DNA from: an uncultured Collinsella sp.
GTDB lineage: Bacteria; Actinomycetota; Coriobacteriia; Coriobacteriales; Coriobacteriaceae
Assembly (NCBI GenBank): GCA_900761995.1
Contig: CAAFEY010000037.1
Coordinates: 1 to 42,892, forward strand
Direction: 5' to 3'
Length of the DNA: 42,892 nt
Position 1 is the first letter of the stretch, and the number at the start of each line of letters is the position of its first letter. Position numbers and translations under genes: made by a program. Under the pieces are notes generated by a model. It made no database searches, was not told where the DNA came from, and saw only the letters and a list, made by a program, of their open reading frames with translations. Positions 34,334 through 42,392 of the stretch are shown piece by piece.

Positions 34334-34374
34334 GCCTGTATTGCGACTATACAGGCAAGCGCAGCCTGCGACAA
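34334..34374 (-). promoter_or_regulatory. Promoter and 19-bp dyad upstream of the LpdD-Nudix gene, copy 1
   Basis: The inverted repeat GCCTGTAT/ATACAGGC (34334-34341 and 34349-34356) surrounds a 7-base centre. On the minus strand TTGTCG (34369-34374) and TATAGT (34346-34351) are 17 bp apart, so the dyad covers the -10. Alternatively TTGCCT (34353-34358) with a 19-bp spacer and GAAGAT gives a MerR-type layout. The region is divergent to the MFS gene, so one regulator may serve both. Confidence 0.55.
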
Positions 34375-34397
34375 AGGAGGCAGGCACCTGACACATT
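34374..34397 (+). repeat. Short GGCAGGCACCTGACAC repeat fragment
   Basis: AAAGGAGGCAGGCACCTGACAC upstream of the MFS gene contains the partial palindrome AGGCACCT. I recall similar GTGTCAGGTGCCTGCC sequences as dispersed repeats in Gram-positive genomes. Only one copy is in the window. Confidence 0.3.
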
Positions 34398-34454
34398 CTG
34401 TTAGAGTTGCAGGGATTGAATCCCGCTTATTCATGCGACATTGGAGTGACAACC

Positions 34455-35690
34455 TTGACCGCCGCAACCACGCCTAAAAGTAAGTCAACCGCCGCCGCGC
34501 TCTCCCCCGCGCGCACCAGGCTCTGCCTGGCGCTGCTCGTGCTGCTGGGATTCTCGCTCGGCTGCTCCGAGTTCGTGGTCATCGGCATCGAAAGCGACCT
34601 GGCGACGGAACTCGGCGTATCACTTGCCACTGCGGGCCAGCTCATCAGCGTGTTCGCGCTGGTCTACGCCATCGCGACGCCGGTGCTTGCGCTCAGCACG
34701 GGGCGCTTCCGTCGTTACCAGCTGCTCGTGTGCTACAGCATTATCTTTGTGCTCGGCAATCTGGTCATGGCGTTGGCGCCCAACTTCCAGGTACTGTTTA
34801 TCTCGCGCATTGTCCTGGGATCCGTCTCGGGCGCACTGCTCGCCGTGGGCGTGACGTACATCCCCGAGCTGCTGTCCCCGCAGCAAACTTCGCTTGCCAT
34901 CTCGGTCGTGTACGGCGCGTTTTCCGTGGCGATGGTCTTTGTGACCTCGATTGGCAAGTTTGTGGCCGACACGCTCGACTGGCACGTGGCCATGTACGGT
35001 ACGCTGACCTTTGCCGTTTTGATCTGCGGAGCGCTCGTGGCGTTTATGCCGCGCGCCGGACAGACCGACGAACCCGCTACCTTCCGCGAGCAGGCGGGTC
35101 TGCTACGCGAACCGAGCATCATCACCGGCATGCTCATCTTTTTGTTTGGCGTGGGATCGGTCTATGTGTTCTACGGCTACGTGACGCCTTATCTTGAGCA
35201 GGTGCTGGGCATGGGCACTGTTCAGGCGAGCACCACGCTTATGGCCTACGGCGTGTTCTGCCTGGTCTCGAACATCTTGGGCGGATGGATCGACGCGCGC
35301 TTTGGCATGAAGGCGCTGCTTGTGACGTTTGTGCTGCAGGCTGCGGCGTTACTCGGGCTGTTTGCCGTGGGCGGCACCATGCCGCTCGCGCTGGTCTTTG
35401 TCTTTAGCCTGGCGCTGCTCATGTACCTGTTCTCGGTGTCATGCATCACGCACTTTATGGACGTGGCGCGCAGCCGCCATCCCAAGTCGATGGTGCTCGC
35501 GAGTTCGGTTGAGCCCATGGCGTTTAACGTCGGCATCTCGTTTGGCACCGCAGTGGGCGGCGCTGTGGTAAGTGGAGTTGGCATTTCCTACGTAGGCGCC
35601 GTGGGCGCTGCGTTCTCGCTTGTAGCCTGGGCACTTACACTGGTGACGATTAAGTTGGCTCGCTGGGAGCGCAAGCGGGCGAGAGCGTAA
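34455..35690 (+). CDS. MFS transporter, DHA1 (AraJ/PbuE-like) family
   Basis: This 411-residue protein has 12 predicted membrane helices, typical of small-molecule efflux carriers. EFVVIGIESDLATELGVS in helix 1 and VSLATAGQLISVFALVYAIATPVL (in two parts) are characteristic of the AraJ/YdhP/PbuE group. LSTGRFRRYQLL is the loop 2-3 motif. I choose TTG at 34455, six bases after GGAGTG. The ATG at 34407 lacks a ribosome site and overlaps repeat sequence. It is divergent from the LpdD-Nudix gene, so it might export the decarboxylation product. That is inference from position and the shared regulatory region. Confidence 0.85.
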   Translation: MTAATTPKSKSTAAALSPARTRLCLALLVLLGFSLGCSEFVVIGIESDLATELGVSLATAGQLISVFALVYAIATPVLALSTGRFRRYQLLVCYSIIFVLGNLVMALAPNFQVLFISRIVLGSVSGALLAVGVTYIPELLSPQQTSLAISVVYGAFSVAMVFVTSIGKFVADTLDWHVAMYGTLTFAVLICGALVAFMPRAGQTDEPATFREQAGLLREPSIITGMLIFLFGVGSVYVFYGYVTPYLEQVLGMGTVQASTTLMAYGVFCLVSNILGGWIDARFGMKALLVTFVLQAAALLGLFAVGGTMPLALVFVFSLALLMYLFSVSCITHFMDVARSRHPKSMVLASSVEPMAFNVGISFGTAVGGAVVSGVGISYVGAVGAAFSLVAWALTLVTIKLARWERKRARA

Positions 35691-35741
35691 GCGCAGATGC
35701 GATACTCGAGCTCGATGATGGCGATCGAAAGGAAACCGCAT

Positions 35742-36188
35742 ATGCAACGCGTACTGTTTATCTGTCATGGGAATATCTGCCGCTCGACGATGGCTGAGTT
35801 GGTGTTTACCAAGCTCGTGCGCCGCGCTGGGCGCGAGGCGGAGTTTGTCATCGATTCCGCAGCGACCTCAACTGAGGAGATCGGCAACCCGCCGCATCAT
35901 GGCACGGTCGCCAAGCTGCGCGAAGTCGGGATTCCCGTCGTTGCGCACCGTGCCCGCCAGGTGCGTCGAGCAGAGTATGGCAACTGGGACCACATTGTCT
36001 ATATGGATGCTGAGAACGCGCGTGGCCTGCGTCGCATCTTTGGCGACGACCCCGACGGCAAGATTACGCGCTTGCTCGATTGGACCGGGCGCCCCGGCGA
36101 CGTGGCCGATCCCTGGTACACCGGCAATTTCGATGCCACCTACCGCGACGTGCTCGCCGGTTGCGCCGCTATGCTCGAGCAGCTGTAG
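35742..36188 (+). CDS. Low-molecular-weight protein tyrosine phosphatase
   Basis: This 148-residue cytoplasmic phosphatase has the P-loop CHGNICRS (residues 8-15, CX5RS) and the general-acid loop DPWYTGNF near residue 120. Both are complete. Such enzymes often dephosphorylate tyrosine kinases of capsule synthesis or arginine-phosphorylated proteins. No kinase is next to it here. ATG 35742 follows AAAGGA, 51 bases after the MFS stop, so the pair may be co-transcribed. Confidence 0.94.
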   Translation: MQRVLFICHGNICRSTMAELVFTKLVRRAGREAEFVIDSAATSTEEIGNPPHHGTVAKLREVGIPVVAHRARQVRRAEYGNWDHIVYMDAENARGLRRIFGDDPDGKITRLLDWTGRPGDVADPWYTGNFDATYRDVLAGCAAMLEQL

Positions 36189-36225
36189 GAAAGCGAGGTC
36201 GCAGGCCACGCCTTCGGCGCGAAAC

Positions 36226-36347
36226 GAGCGTGGATAATCTCCCGCATGAAAAATGAGCGTGGATTTTCTCCCACTTTGAGCGTTCAAGTGCGCTCTAAAC
36301 GGGAGAAAATCCACGCTCATTTTCTCGGTGGGAGAAAATCCACGTTC
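36226..36347. repeat. Repeat R5: four GAGCGTGGATTTTCTCCC units in a long palindrome
   Basis: Direct units lie at 36226-36243 (with AA for TT) and 36255-36272. Inverted units lie at 36301-36318 and 36330-36347. The second and third form a perfect 21-bp stem (36252-36272 with 36301-36321) with a further GAGCG/CGCTC pairing in the loop. The last unit ends two bases from the stop codon of the minus-strand gene at 36350. It may act as a bidirectional terminator between converging genes, or as a repeat-family member. Confidence 0.75.
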
Positions 36348-36349
36348 AA

Positions 36350-36679
36350 CTACTCGTCGACGATCTCGGCGAGCCAGACGTTGAGGGTGTCGACCTCGGG
36401 GCAGCAGAACTTTGCCGTACCAGGCTCGTTGCCAGGCACGGTTCCGCCATAGCGCAGGATATCAATATAGGGAAAGCCCACATGGCAGGCCATGGCGCAC
36501 ATCTTGCCGCGGTCTCGGTCGAAGTCAAAGACGTCGCCCGGCTTGTGACCATGGTGGCAGCGGCACGCACCCAGCTGGTCCACGCAGCTCACGCGGATAC
36601 GCGGACGCTTGCCACGCGGCGCGCCGAGCGGCTTGTTCTCGCCCGCAGGCTTGACGCCGCCCTCGCCAGCGTTACTCAT
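36350..36679 (-). CDS. Small Cys-rich protein, TIGR04076-like
   Basis: This 109-residue protein has seven Cys in CVDQLGACRCHHGHKPGDVF, GKMCAMACH and KFCCPE, spaced like a metal or iron-sulphur site. The GHKPGD, CAMACH, YGGTVPG and CCPE pattern resembles the TIGR04076 family of unknown function. That recognition is from memory and moderate. Its start overlaps the pyridoxal kinase stop by eight bases, so it is translated from the same message. Confidence 0.7.
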   Translation of the reverse strand: MSNAGEGGVKPAGENKPLGAPRGKRPRIRVSCVDQLGACRCHHGHKPGDVFDFDRDRGKMCAMACHVGFPYIDILRYGGTVPGNEPGTAKFCCPEVDTLNVWLAEIVDE

Positions 36680-37496
36680 GGTCGATCACGTCCAGGCAGG
36701 CCTCGATGGGCAGGCCGGCCGACTTGTCCTCTTGGTCGGCATTGCGCTCGATAAGCTCAGCCACCACACGCATGGCATCGGACGTCGCGCGCTGCAGACT
36801 CCAACCTGCCATAACGCGGCCGACGAGCACCGCCGAGAACGTGTCGCCCGTGCCTGGGAAATAGACCGGAATGAGCTCAAAGGGAATCGTAAAGTACTCC
36901 CCCGCTACATGGTCGTAACCGATAACCGCGTTCGTGCCATTGACCACGGCGCTCGTAATGACCACCGACTTGGCACCCAACTCGCGCACGGCGTTCACAA
37001 GGACGTGGGCCTCATCGGGCGTGATCTGCTCTGCAATAGGCGTATCGGTGAGCAGACAGGCCTCAGTGTAATTGGGAACCGCGTAATCGGCGCACTCGAG
37101 CAGGTGCCTCATGAGACCGATCGTGGACTCGGGCACACCGGCATAGAGCTTGCCGTTGTCGCCCATGATGGGATCGACGAACACCTTGGTGCCCTTTTGC
37201 GCACGGCGGTGGCAAAAGTCCGAGATGATGCGCGTCTCTTCCTCGGTCACGATAAAGCCGGTCGAGATGGCGTCGAACTCAAAGCCGAGCTCCTCCCAGA
37301 TAGCGAGGCTTTGACGCACGTACTCGGTGGTGTCGTGGATGTAGAACTTGGGGTAGTTGAGCGTGTCAGAAACGAGCGCCGTCGGCAGGTTGTGGATACG
37401 GTAGCCCATGTGCGACAGCACCGGCAGCATGGCGGAAAGCGCGACCTTGCCGTAACCGCACATATCGTTAACCAGCAGCAGCTGAGTATTCTTCAT
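36672..37496 (-). CDS. Pyridoxal/pyridoxamine kinase-like protein
   Basis: This 274-residue ribokinase-fold kinase is of the PdxK/PdxY type, which phosphorylates B6 vitamers in salvage. NDMCGYGKVALSAMLPVLS, FVDPIMGDNGKLY, PNYTEACLL and the anion-hole/catalytic motif PGTGDTFSAVLVG are characteristic. The last of these holds the catalytic Asp. YPKF in the N-terminal region matches the B6 site loop. GGGAG precedes the ATG. It is first in a two-gene operon with the Cys-rich protein. Confidence 0.9.
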   Translation of the reverse strand: MKNTQLLLVNDMCGYGKVALSAMLPVLSHMGYRIHNLPTALVSDTLNYPKFYIHDTTEYVRQSLAIWEELGFEFDAISTGFIVTEEETRIISDFCHRRAQKGTKVFVDPIMGDNGKLYAGVPESTIGLMRHLLECADYAVPNYTEACLLTDTPIAEQITPDEAHVLVNAVRELGAKSVVITSAVVNGTNAVIGYDHVAGEYFTIPFELIPVYFPGTGDTFSAVLVGRVMAGWSLQRATSDAMRVVAELIERNADQEDKSAGLPIEACLDVIDHE

Positions 37497-37629
37497 GAGG
37501 GTCTCCCTTGTTTCGGGCGCGGCGCGGCAGCGCCACAGTGCGACTAAGTGTAGCGCAGGGGACGTTGTGAACGGGCGCTGGCACCGCAGAGGACGAATTG
37601 TTGCGGAAAGGTTACGGGAAGGAGGAAGT
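37497..37629. other. Intergenic region upstream of the pyridoxal kinase gene
   Basis: No gene or clear repeat is seen. It must hold the kinase promoter on the minus strand, but no convincing -35/-10 pair stands out. Confidence 0.3.
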
Positions 37630-37714
37630 TAGTCGTTGGGGACGTTCTTAAATGACTAGTCGACACAAGGAGTGTCCCCAAATGCCGGCACATAAGGAAC
37701 GTCCCTAAGTGCCG
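37630..37714. repeat. Palindromic repeat R1, second copy (blocks Y then X)
   Basis: Block Y (37630-37663) has GTTGGGGACGTTCTT and GACTAGTCG. Block X (37669-37714) has GGAGTGTCCCCAA and GGAACGTCCCTAAGTGCCGC. Y and X are partly complementary (TTGGGGACGTTCTTA with TAAGGAACGTCCCTAA), giving one hairpin. In the copy at 4577-4725 the order is X then Y. Confidence 0.7.
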
Positions 37715-37738
37715 CTCGAACATAATAAGTTTGGTACC

Positions 37739-37801
37739 TTGACATTTATTTACCGTGCTCCTAAATTGGTTAGGCACAAAACAATTCAACTACCTAACTA
37801 A
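37739..37801 (+). promoter_or_regulatory. Promoter and probable operator of the marR-ABC exporter operon
   Basis: A perfect TTGACA (37739-37744), 17-bp spacer and TAAATT (37762-37767) make the best promoter in the window. TTGGTTAGG (37766-37774) and CCTAACTAA (37793-37801) form an inverted repeat at 8 of 9 positions, starting within the -10 element and covering the start site. This is a likely binding site for the MarR protein. Confidence 0.75.
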
Positions 37802-37822
37802 AGAAAGGAGCGAAGCTTAGAT

Positions 37823-38326
37823 ATGTGTGTTGAACCACTCGTCCTTCCGCATGAGCCCGGCGGTGACCCGTCGCAACCGGTAGACATACCCGAAGCGGTC
37901 AGCGCCGAAGACAAACTCGCCAAGCGCATCCTGAGCGGCCTGGGCTTTTGCGGCCATTACATGCATTTTCATGGCGGAGGCGTGTCCGGCAAGGCGCCCA
38001 TCATCTGCCTGCTGGCCAAGCAACCCGGCGGCGAGATGTCGCAGCAGGAACTCGGCATGCACTTTGACCTCAAGCCGGGGTCGCTTTCCGAGATCCTGTC
38101 CAAGCTCGAGCTCAACGGCCTCATCGAGCGCAGCCGTAACCCCAAGGATCGACGGCAGCTCACCATTCGCCTGACCGAAACCGGCCGGGAAAACGCCCGC
38201 ATCGACCAGGCGGCCCGCATTCGCTTTAGAGAGCAAGCCTTTAGTGCCCTCACCCACGACGAGCGCGAGCAGCTCGCCGAAATGCTCGAGAAAATCCGTG
38301 TAACCTGGGAGGAACTGGATGATTAA
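37823..38326 (+). CDS. MarR-family transcriptional regulator
   Basis: This 167-residue winged-helix regulator has a helix-turn-helix at about residues 72-95 (MSQQELGMHFDLKPGSLSEIL). The wing is RSRNPKDRRQLTIRLTETGR, containing the conserved DxR. The first 35 residues are a non-conserved extension. It overlaps the first ABC exporter gene by eight bases and sits behind a strong promoter with an inverted repeat, the standard arrangement for an autorepressor that releases an efflux operon on ligand binding. Confidence 0.92.
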   Translation: MCVEPLVLPHEPGGDPSQPVDIPEAVSAEDKLAKRILSGLGFCGHYMHFHGGGVSGKAPIICLLAKQPGGEMSQQELGMHFDLKPGSLSEILSKLELNGLIERSRNPKDRRQLTIRLTETGRENARIDQAARIRFREQAFSALTHDEREQLAEMLEKIRVTWEELDD

Positions 38327-40133
38327 AACCCTCATGGGCAGCATCCGCGACTATATGAAAGTCACCGTTGCCACGCCGTTGCTCGTGCTTGGCGAGGTGC
38401 TCTGCGAGATGCTGATTCCATTTATCACCGCCAACCTGATCGACGCCATCAAAGACGGCGCCACCGTAGCCGAGATGCTTCCCACCGCGGGCCTTTTGGT
38501 GCTCATCGCGCTGACATCGCTTGCTTTTGGCGCCGCGGCAGGCGTCACCTGCAGCCATGCGAGCTGCGGCTTCGCCAAGAACCTGCGTCACGACCTGTTC
38601 TACAAAATCCAGACGTTCAGCTTTGCCAACATCGATGAGTTCTCGAGCTCCTCGCTCGTCACGCGCCTGACCACCGACATCAACAACGTGCAGCAGGCCT
38701 TTATGATGATCATCCGTATCGCCGTGCGCGCGCCGCTGGTATTGATCTTCGCCTTTACCATGGCATTTATCATGGGCGGCAGCGTTGCCATGGTCTACCT
38801 GGTCATCATTCCGCTGCTGGGCTTTGGGCTGTTCTTTATCATCTTTAAGGTGCGCCCCATCTTCTCGCGCGTGTTCCACAAGTACGATGCCCTTAACGAG
38901 TCCGTCGAGGAAAACGTCACCGGCATGCGCGTGGTTAAGAGCTACGTACGCGAAGACTTTGAGAAGGAGAAGTTCGCGGCCGCCGCGCGCGATGTCCAGA
39001 TGGACTTCACCCGCGCCGAGAAGCTGCTCGCCTTTAACAACCCCATGATGAACATCTGCGTCAACGGCGCGTTTGTCGTCATCATCTACCTGGGCTCCAA
39101 GCTCATCATCACGAGCCAGGGCACGCTGTTCGACGTGGGCCAGCTCTCCTCGACCTTTACCTATGGTTTCCAGATTCTCATGAGCCTGATGCAGCTGTCG
39201 ATGATCTTTGTCATGGTGACCATGGCCGACGAATCGGCACACCGCATTGCCGAGGTGCTGGCCGCCGAGCCCACGATCGCCGATCCCGCCGAGCCCGTGC
39301 TCGAGGTTGCCGACGGTTCCATCGACTTTGACCACGTGAGTTTTAAGTATTCCAAGCATGCGAAGCGCCAGGCGCTCGACGATATCGACCTGCACATTAC
39401 GAGCGGCGAGACCATCGGCATCATCGGCGGCACCGGCTCGGCCAAGTCCACGCTCGTTAACCTCATCGCCCGCCTGTACGACACCACCGAAGGCGCTGTG
39501 CGCGTGGGCGGCGTGGACGTGCGCGACTACGACCTGGACGCGCTGCGTCACCAGGTCGCCATGGTGCTGCAGAAAAACGTGCTGTTTAGCGGCACCATCG
39601 CCGAGAACCTGCGTTGGGGCGACCCGAACGCCACCGACGAGGAAGTCCGCGAGGCAGCGCATCTGGCCTGCGCCGACGAGTTTGTCGACGGTTTCCCCAA
39701 GGGCTACGACACCTGGATCGAACAGGGCGGCTCCAATGTTTCGGGCGGTCAGAAGCAGCGCCTGTGCATTGCACGCGCCCTGCTGCGTCGCCCCAAGATC
39801 TTGATCCTGGACGACTCCACCAGCGCCGTCGACACCAAGACCGACGCCAAGATTCGCGCAGGGCTGGCAAGCTATCTGCCCAACACGACCAAGATCATCA
39901 TCGCCCAGCGCATCAGCTCCGTGCAGGACGCAGACCGCATCATTGTCATGGAGGGCGGCCGCATCGCACAGATCGGCAACCACGAAGAGCTGCTCAAGAC
40001 GAGCGAGATCTACCGCGAGACCTTTACCTCGCAAAACAAGATGTCTGCCGAGGGCGAAGGGGCCGTCGAGGCCGACACCGAGGCATCCGCAACGCAAGCT
40101 CAGACCCAGGAAGGAGGCGAGGCCCATGAGTAA
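38319..40133 (+). CDS. ABC exporter half-transporter with degenerate catalytic site
   Basis: This 604-residue type IV exporter subunit has six membrane helices (about 1-310) followed by a nucleotide-binding domain. Walker A is GGTGSAKST (Ala for the usual Gly), the signature is VSGGQKQR, and Walker B is ILILDDSTSAVD, where Asp replaces the catalytic Glu. This is the pattern of the non-catalytic half of heterodimeric exporters such as TM287/288. An acidic Glu/Ala tail ends the protein. Its partner gene overlaps by eight bases. Substrate unknown; a multidrug or lipid role is usual for the group. Confidence 0.93.
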   Translation: MIKTLMGSIRDYMKVTVATPLLVLGEVLCEMLIPFITANLIDAIKDGATVAEMLPTAGLLVLIALTSLAFGAAAGVTCSHASCGFAKNLRHDLFYKIQTFSFANIDEFSSSSLVTRLTTDINNVQQAFMMIIRIAVRAPLVLIFAFTMAFIMGGSVAMVYLVIIPLLGFGLFFIIFKVRPIFSRVFHKYDALNESVEENVTGMRVVKSYVREDFEKEKFAAAARDVQMDFTRAEKLLAFNNPMMNICVNGAFVVIIYLGSKLIITSQGTLFDVGQLSSTFTYGFQILMSLMQLSMIFVMVTMADESAHRIAEVLAAEPTIADPAEPVLEVADGSIDFDHVSFKYSKHAKRQALDDIDLHITSGETIGIIGGTGSAKSTLVNLIARLYDTTEGAVRVGGVDVRDYDLDALRHQVAMVLQKNVLFSGTIAENLRWGDPNATDEEVREAAHLACADEFVDGFPKGYDTWIEQGGSNVSGGQKQRLCIARALLRRPKILILDDSTSAVDTKTDAKIRAGLASYLPNTTKIIIAQRISSVQDADRIIVMEGGRIAQIGNHEELLKTSEIYRETFTSQNKMSAEGEGAVEADTEASATQAQTQEGGEAHE

Positions 40134-42045
40134 GGCAACGACCGCCGAGCGCGCGCTCAACCGCAAGGGCGGCACCATGTCGCGCCTCATCAAGACGCTC
40201 TTTGGCTTCTACCCCGTGCTTTTGCCCCTCGTCGTCGTCGGCGTGGTGCTCTGCGCCATCATCAACTCCATCGGCGCGACCTTCCTGCAGAGCGCCCTGC
40301 AAATTATTGGCGAATCGTGGCAGTCGGGCGATTGGGAAGCCGCGCAGCCCAAGATCGCACAGCTCGTGACCACCCTCGCCTGCATCTACGGCGTCGGCGT
40401 CCTGTCCTCGCTCTTCTGGAACCGCGCCATGGCTATCGTCACGCAGGGCTCGCTGGAGAAGCTGCGCGAGATGATGTTCAACCGCATGCAGGACCTGCCG
40501 ATCCGCTACTTCGACACGCACCAGCGCGGCGATATCATGAGCCACTACACCAACGACATCGACACGCTGCGTCAGATGATCAGCCAGTCGCTGCCCAACC
40601 TGCTCATGACGATCATCATCATCGTCACGGTGTTCTTTATCATGCTGTACTACAGCGTGTGGATGTGCCTGGTCATCATCGCCGGCGTCGCCTTTATGAC
40701 CTTTATGACCAAGCTGCTCGGCTCCAACTCCGCGCGCTTCTTCATTGCGCAGCAGACCGAGCTCGGCGTGGTCGAGGGCCATATCGAGGAGGTCATGAAC
40801 GGCCAGAAGGTCGTCAAGGCGTTCTGCCACGAGTCTGCCGCCGAGGCCGATTTTGACGAGCGCAACGAAAAGCTCTTCGAGGTCTCCCAGAAGGCCAACA
40901 TGTACGCCAACATCCTCATGCCCATCCTTATGAACCTGGGCAACCTGCTCTACGTGCTGGTCGCACTGGCGGGCGGCATTTTCCTGGCGCTGGGCGTGCC
41001 CAACCTGAGCATCTCGGGCATGGCGCTGTCCATCGCCGTCGTGGTGCCGTTCCTCAACATGACCAAGCAGTTCTGCGGACAGATCGGCCAGATCTCGCAG
41101 CAGATCAACGCCGTGGTCATGGGCCTCGCCGGCGCCGACCGCATCTTTGAGCTCATCGACGAGAAGCCCGAGGCCGACGAAGGCTACGTGACGCTCGTCA
41201 ACGCACAGGTGAACCCCGAGACTTGGGAGTTCGAGGAGGCTGACCACCACACCGGCATGTGGGCGTGGAAACATCCGCACCGCGCAACCGGCGAGATCGA
41301 GTACGTCCCGCTGCGCGGCGACTTGGTCATGGACAACGTCGACTTTGGCTACACCCCCGACCACGAGGTCCTGCACGGCGTGTCCGTGTTTGCCGAGCCG
41401 GGTCAGAAGGTCGCGTTTGTCGGCGCCACCGGTGCCGGTAAGACGACCATCACCAACCTCATCAACCGCTTCTATGACATCGCCGACGGCAAGATTCGCT
41501 ACGACGGCATCAACGTCAATAAGATCCGCAAGGCCGATCTGCGCCGCTCGCTGGGCGTCGTGCTGCAGGACGTGAACCTGTTCACCGGCACCGTGATGGA
41601 CAACATCCGCTACGGCAACCTGGATGCGACCGACGAGGAGTGCATCGCGGCGGCCAAGCTCGCGGGCGCAGACGACTTTATCACCCGCCTGCCCGACGGC
41701 TACGACACGATGCTCACCGGCAACGGCGCACAGCTGTCGCAGGGCCAGCGCCAGCTGATCTCGATCGCCCGCGCCGCCGTCGCCGATCCGCCGGCGATGA
41801 TTCTAGACGAGGCCACGAGCTCCATCGACACCCGCACCGAGGCCATCGTGCAGGCGGGCATGGATAAGCTCATGGAGGGCCGCACGACGTTTGTCATCGC
41901 ACACCGCCTGTCCACCGTGCGCAACTCCGACGCGATCATCTGTCTGGACCACGGCCGTATCATCGAGCGCGGCAACCACGACGAGCTGATCGCCAAGCGC
42001 GGGTACTACTACCAGCTGTACACGGGTGCGTTTGAGCTGGAGTAG
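40126..42045 (+). CDS. ABC exporter half-transporter, catalytic partner
   Basis: This 639-residue partner has an N-terminal tail, six membrane helices and an ATPase domain with Walker A GATGAGKTT, signature LSQGQRQ (deviant), Walker B MILDEATSSID with catalytic Glu, and switch His in IAHRLST. In the heterodimer its Walker motifs pair with the canonical signature of the first subunit to give one active site. Its own deviant signature completes the degenerate site. A roughly 45-residue insertion precedes the ATPase domain (VNPETWEFEEADHHTG). ATG 40126 follows AAGGAGG. Confidence 0.93.
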   Translation: MSKATTAERALNRKGGTMSRLIKTLFGFYPVLLPLVVVGVVLCAIINSIGATFLQSALQIIGESWQSGDWEAAQPKIAQLVTTLACIYGVGVLSSLFWNRAMAIVTQGSLEKLREMMFNRMQDLPIRYFDTHQRGDIMSHYTNDIDTLRQMISQSLPNLLMTIIIIVTVFFIMLYYSVWMCLVIIAGVAFMTFMTKLLGSNSARFFIAQQTELGVVEGHIEEVMNGQKVVKAFCHESAAEADFDERNEKLFEVSQKANMYANILMPILMNLGNLLYVLVALAGGIFLALGVPNLSISGMALSIAVVVPFLNMTKQFCGQIGQISQQINAVVMGLAGADRIFELIDEKPEADEGYVTLVNAQVNPETWEFEEADHHTGMWAWKHPHRATGEIEYVPLRGDLVMDNVDFGYTPDHEVLHGVSVFAEPGQKVAFVGATGAGKTTITNLINRFYDIADGKIRYDGINVNKIRKADLRRSLGVVLQDVNLFTGTVMDNIRYGNLDATDEECIAAAKLAGADDFITRLPDGYDTMLTGNGAQLSQGQRQLISIARAAVADPPAMILDEATSSIDTRTEAIVQAGMDKLMEGRTTFVIAHRLSTVRNSDAIICLDHGRIIERGNHDELIAKRGYYYQLYTGAFELE

Positions 42046-42059
42046 GAACGGTTACTGAC

Positions 42060-42165
42060 GGAGGGTGCCCCGGGGCGTCGGGGTAATTCCTCCGTGCTCA
42101 AACATTCTCGCTTCGCTGCGAAACTGCGCGCGGAGGAAATACCCCGCCGCCCCGGAGCACCCTCC
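42060..42165. repeat. Repeat R6: very long interrupted GC-rich hairpin
   Basis: Two arms of about 36 bases (42060-42095 and 42130-42165) pair with only single-base mismatches at regular places: GGAGGGTGC, CCGGGGCG, CGGGGTA and TTCCTCCG against their complements. The loop holds TTCTCGCTTCGCTGCGAA. It follows the ABC exporter by 14 bases. It is a different family from the three structured elements. Confidence 0.7.
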
Positions 42166-42207
42166 TGCGCGCAATCAGCCCGTCATTAAAACAGAATAAA
42201 AGTTGGT

Positions 42208-42241
42208 GAGGCCCTGGCCGTTTGGCCAGGGCCTCGTTTTG
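42208..42241 (+). terminator. Rho-independent terminator of the ABC exporter operon
   Basis: GAGGCCCTGGCC (42208-42219) pairs perfectly with GGCCAGGGCCTC (42224-42235) around GTTT, followed by GTTTTG. Confidence 0.88.
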
Positions 42242-42392
42242 TAAGGATGATTTGGGAAGTGGTGGAGGACCAGTCTTTTTGGGACGTGTCTCTATAGTTT
42301 TGTCAACCGCGTGCTTCGCGCCATTTCGGCATGACGCATCCGGGCGCCTGGCGCCCCCGCTTGGTTTCCTCTTCGGTTGATCCCGCCGCCCG
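42242..42392. other. Flank between the exporter terminator and the IS110 transposase
   Basis: No gene is seen. The IS boundary is expected here, probably near the GTCTCTATAGTTTTGTCAA stretch at about 42285-42305. IS110 elements lack long terminal inverted repeats, so the exact end cannot be fixed by eye. Confidence 0.35.

Noticed and set aside
36226..36347. The repeated 18-mers as a possible CRISPR array
   Set aside because: The units alternate in orientation and the spacing is irregular and short. There are no cas genes in the window.
38250..40193. A 647-codon minus-strand open frame opposite the first ABC exporter subunit
   Set aside because: It is a shadow of a well-supported gene in high-GC DNA. 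No motif or ribosome site supports it.
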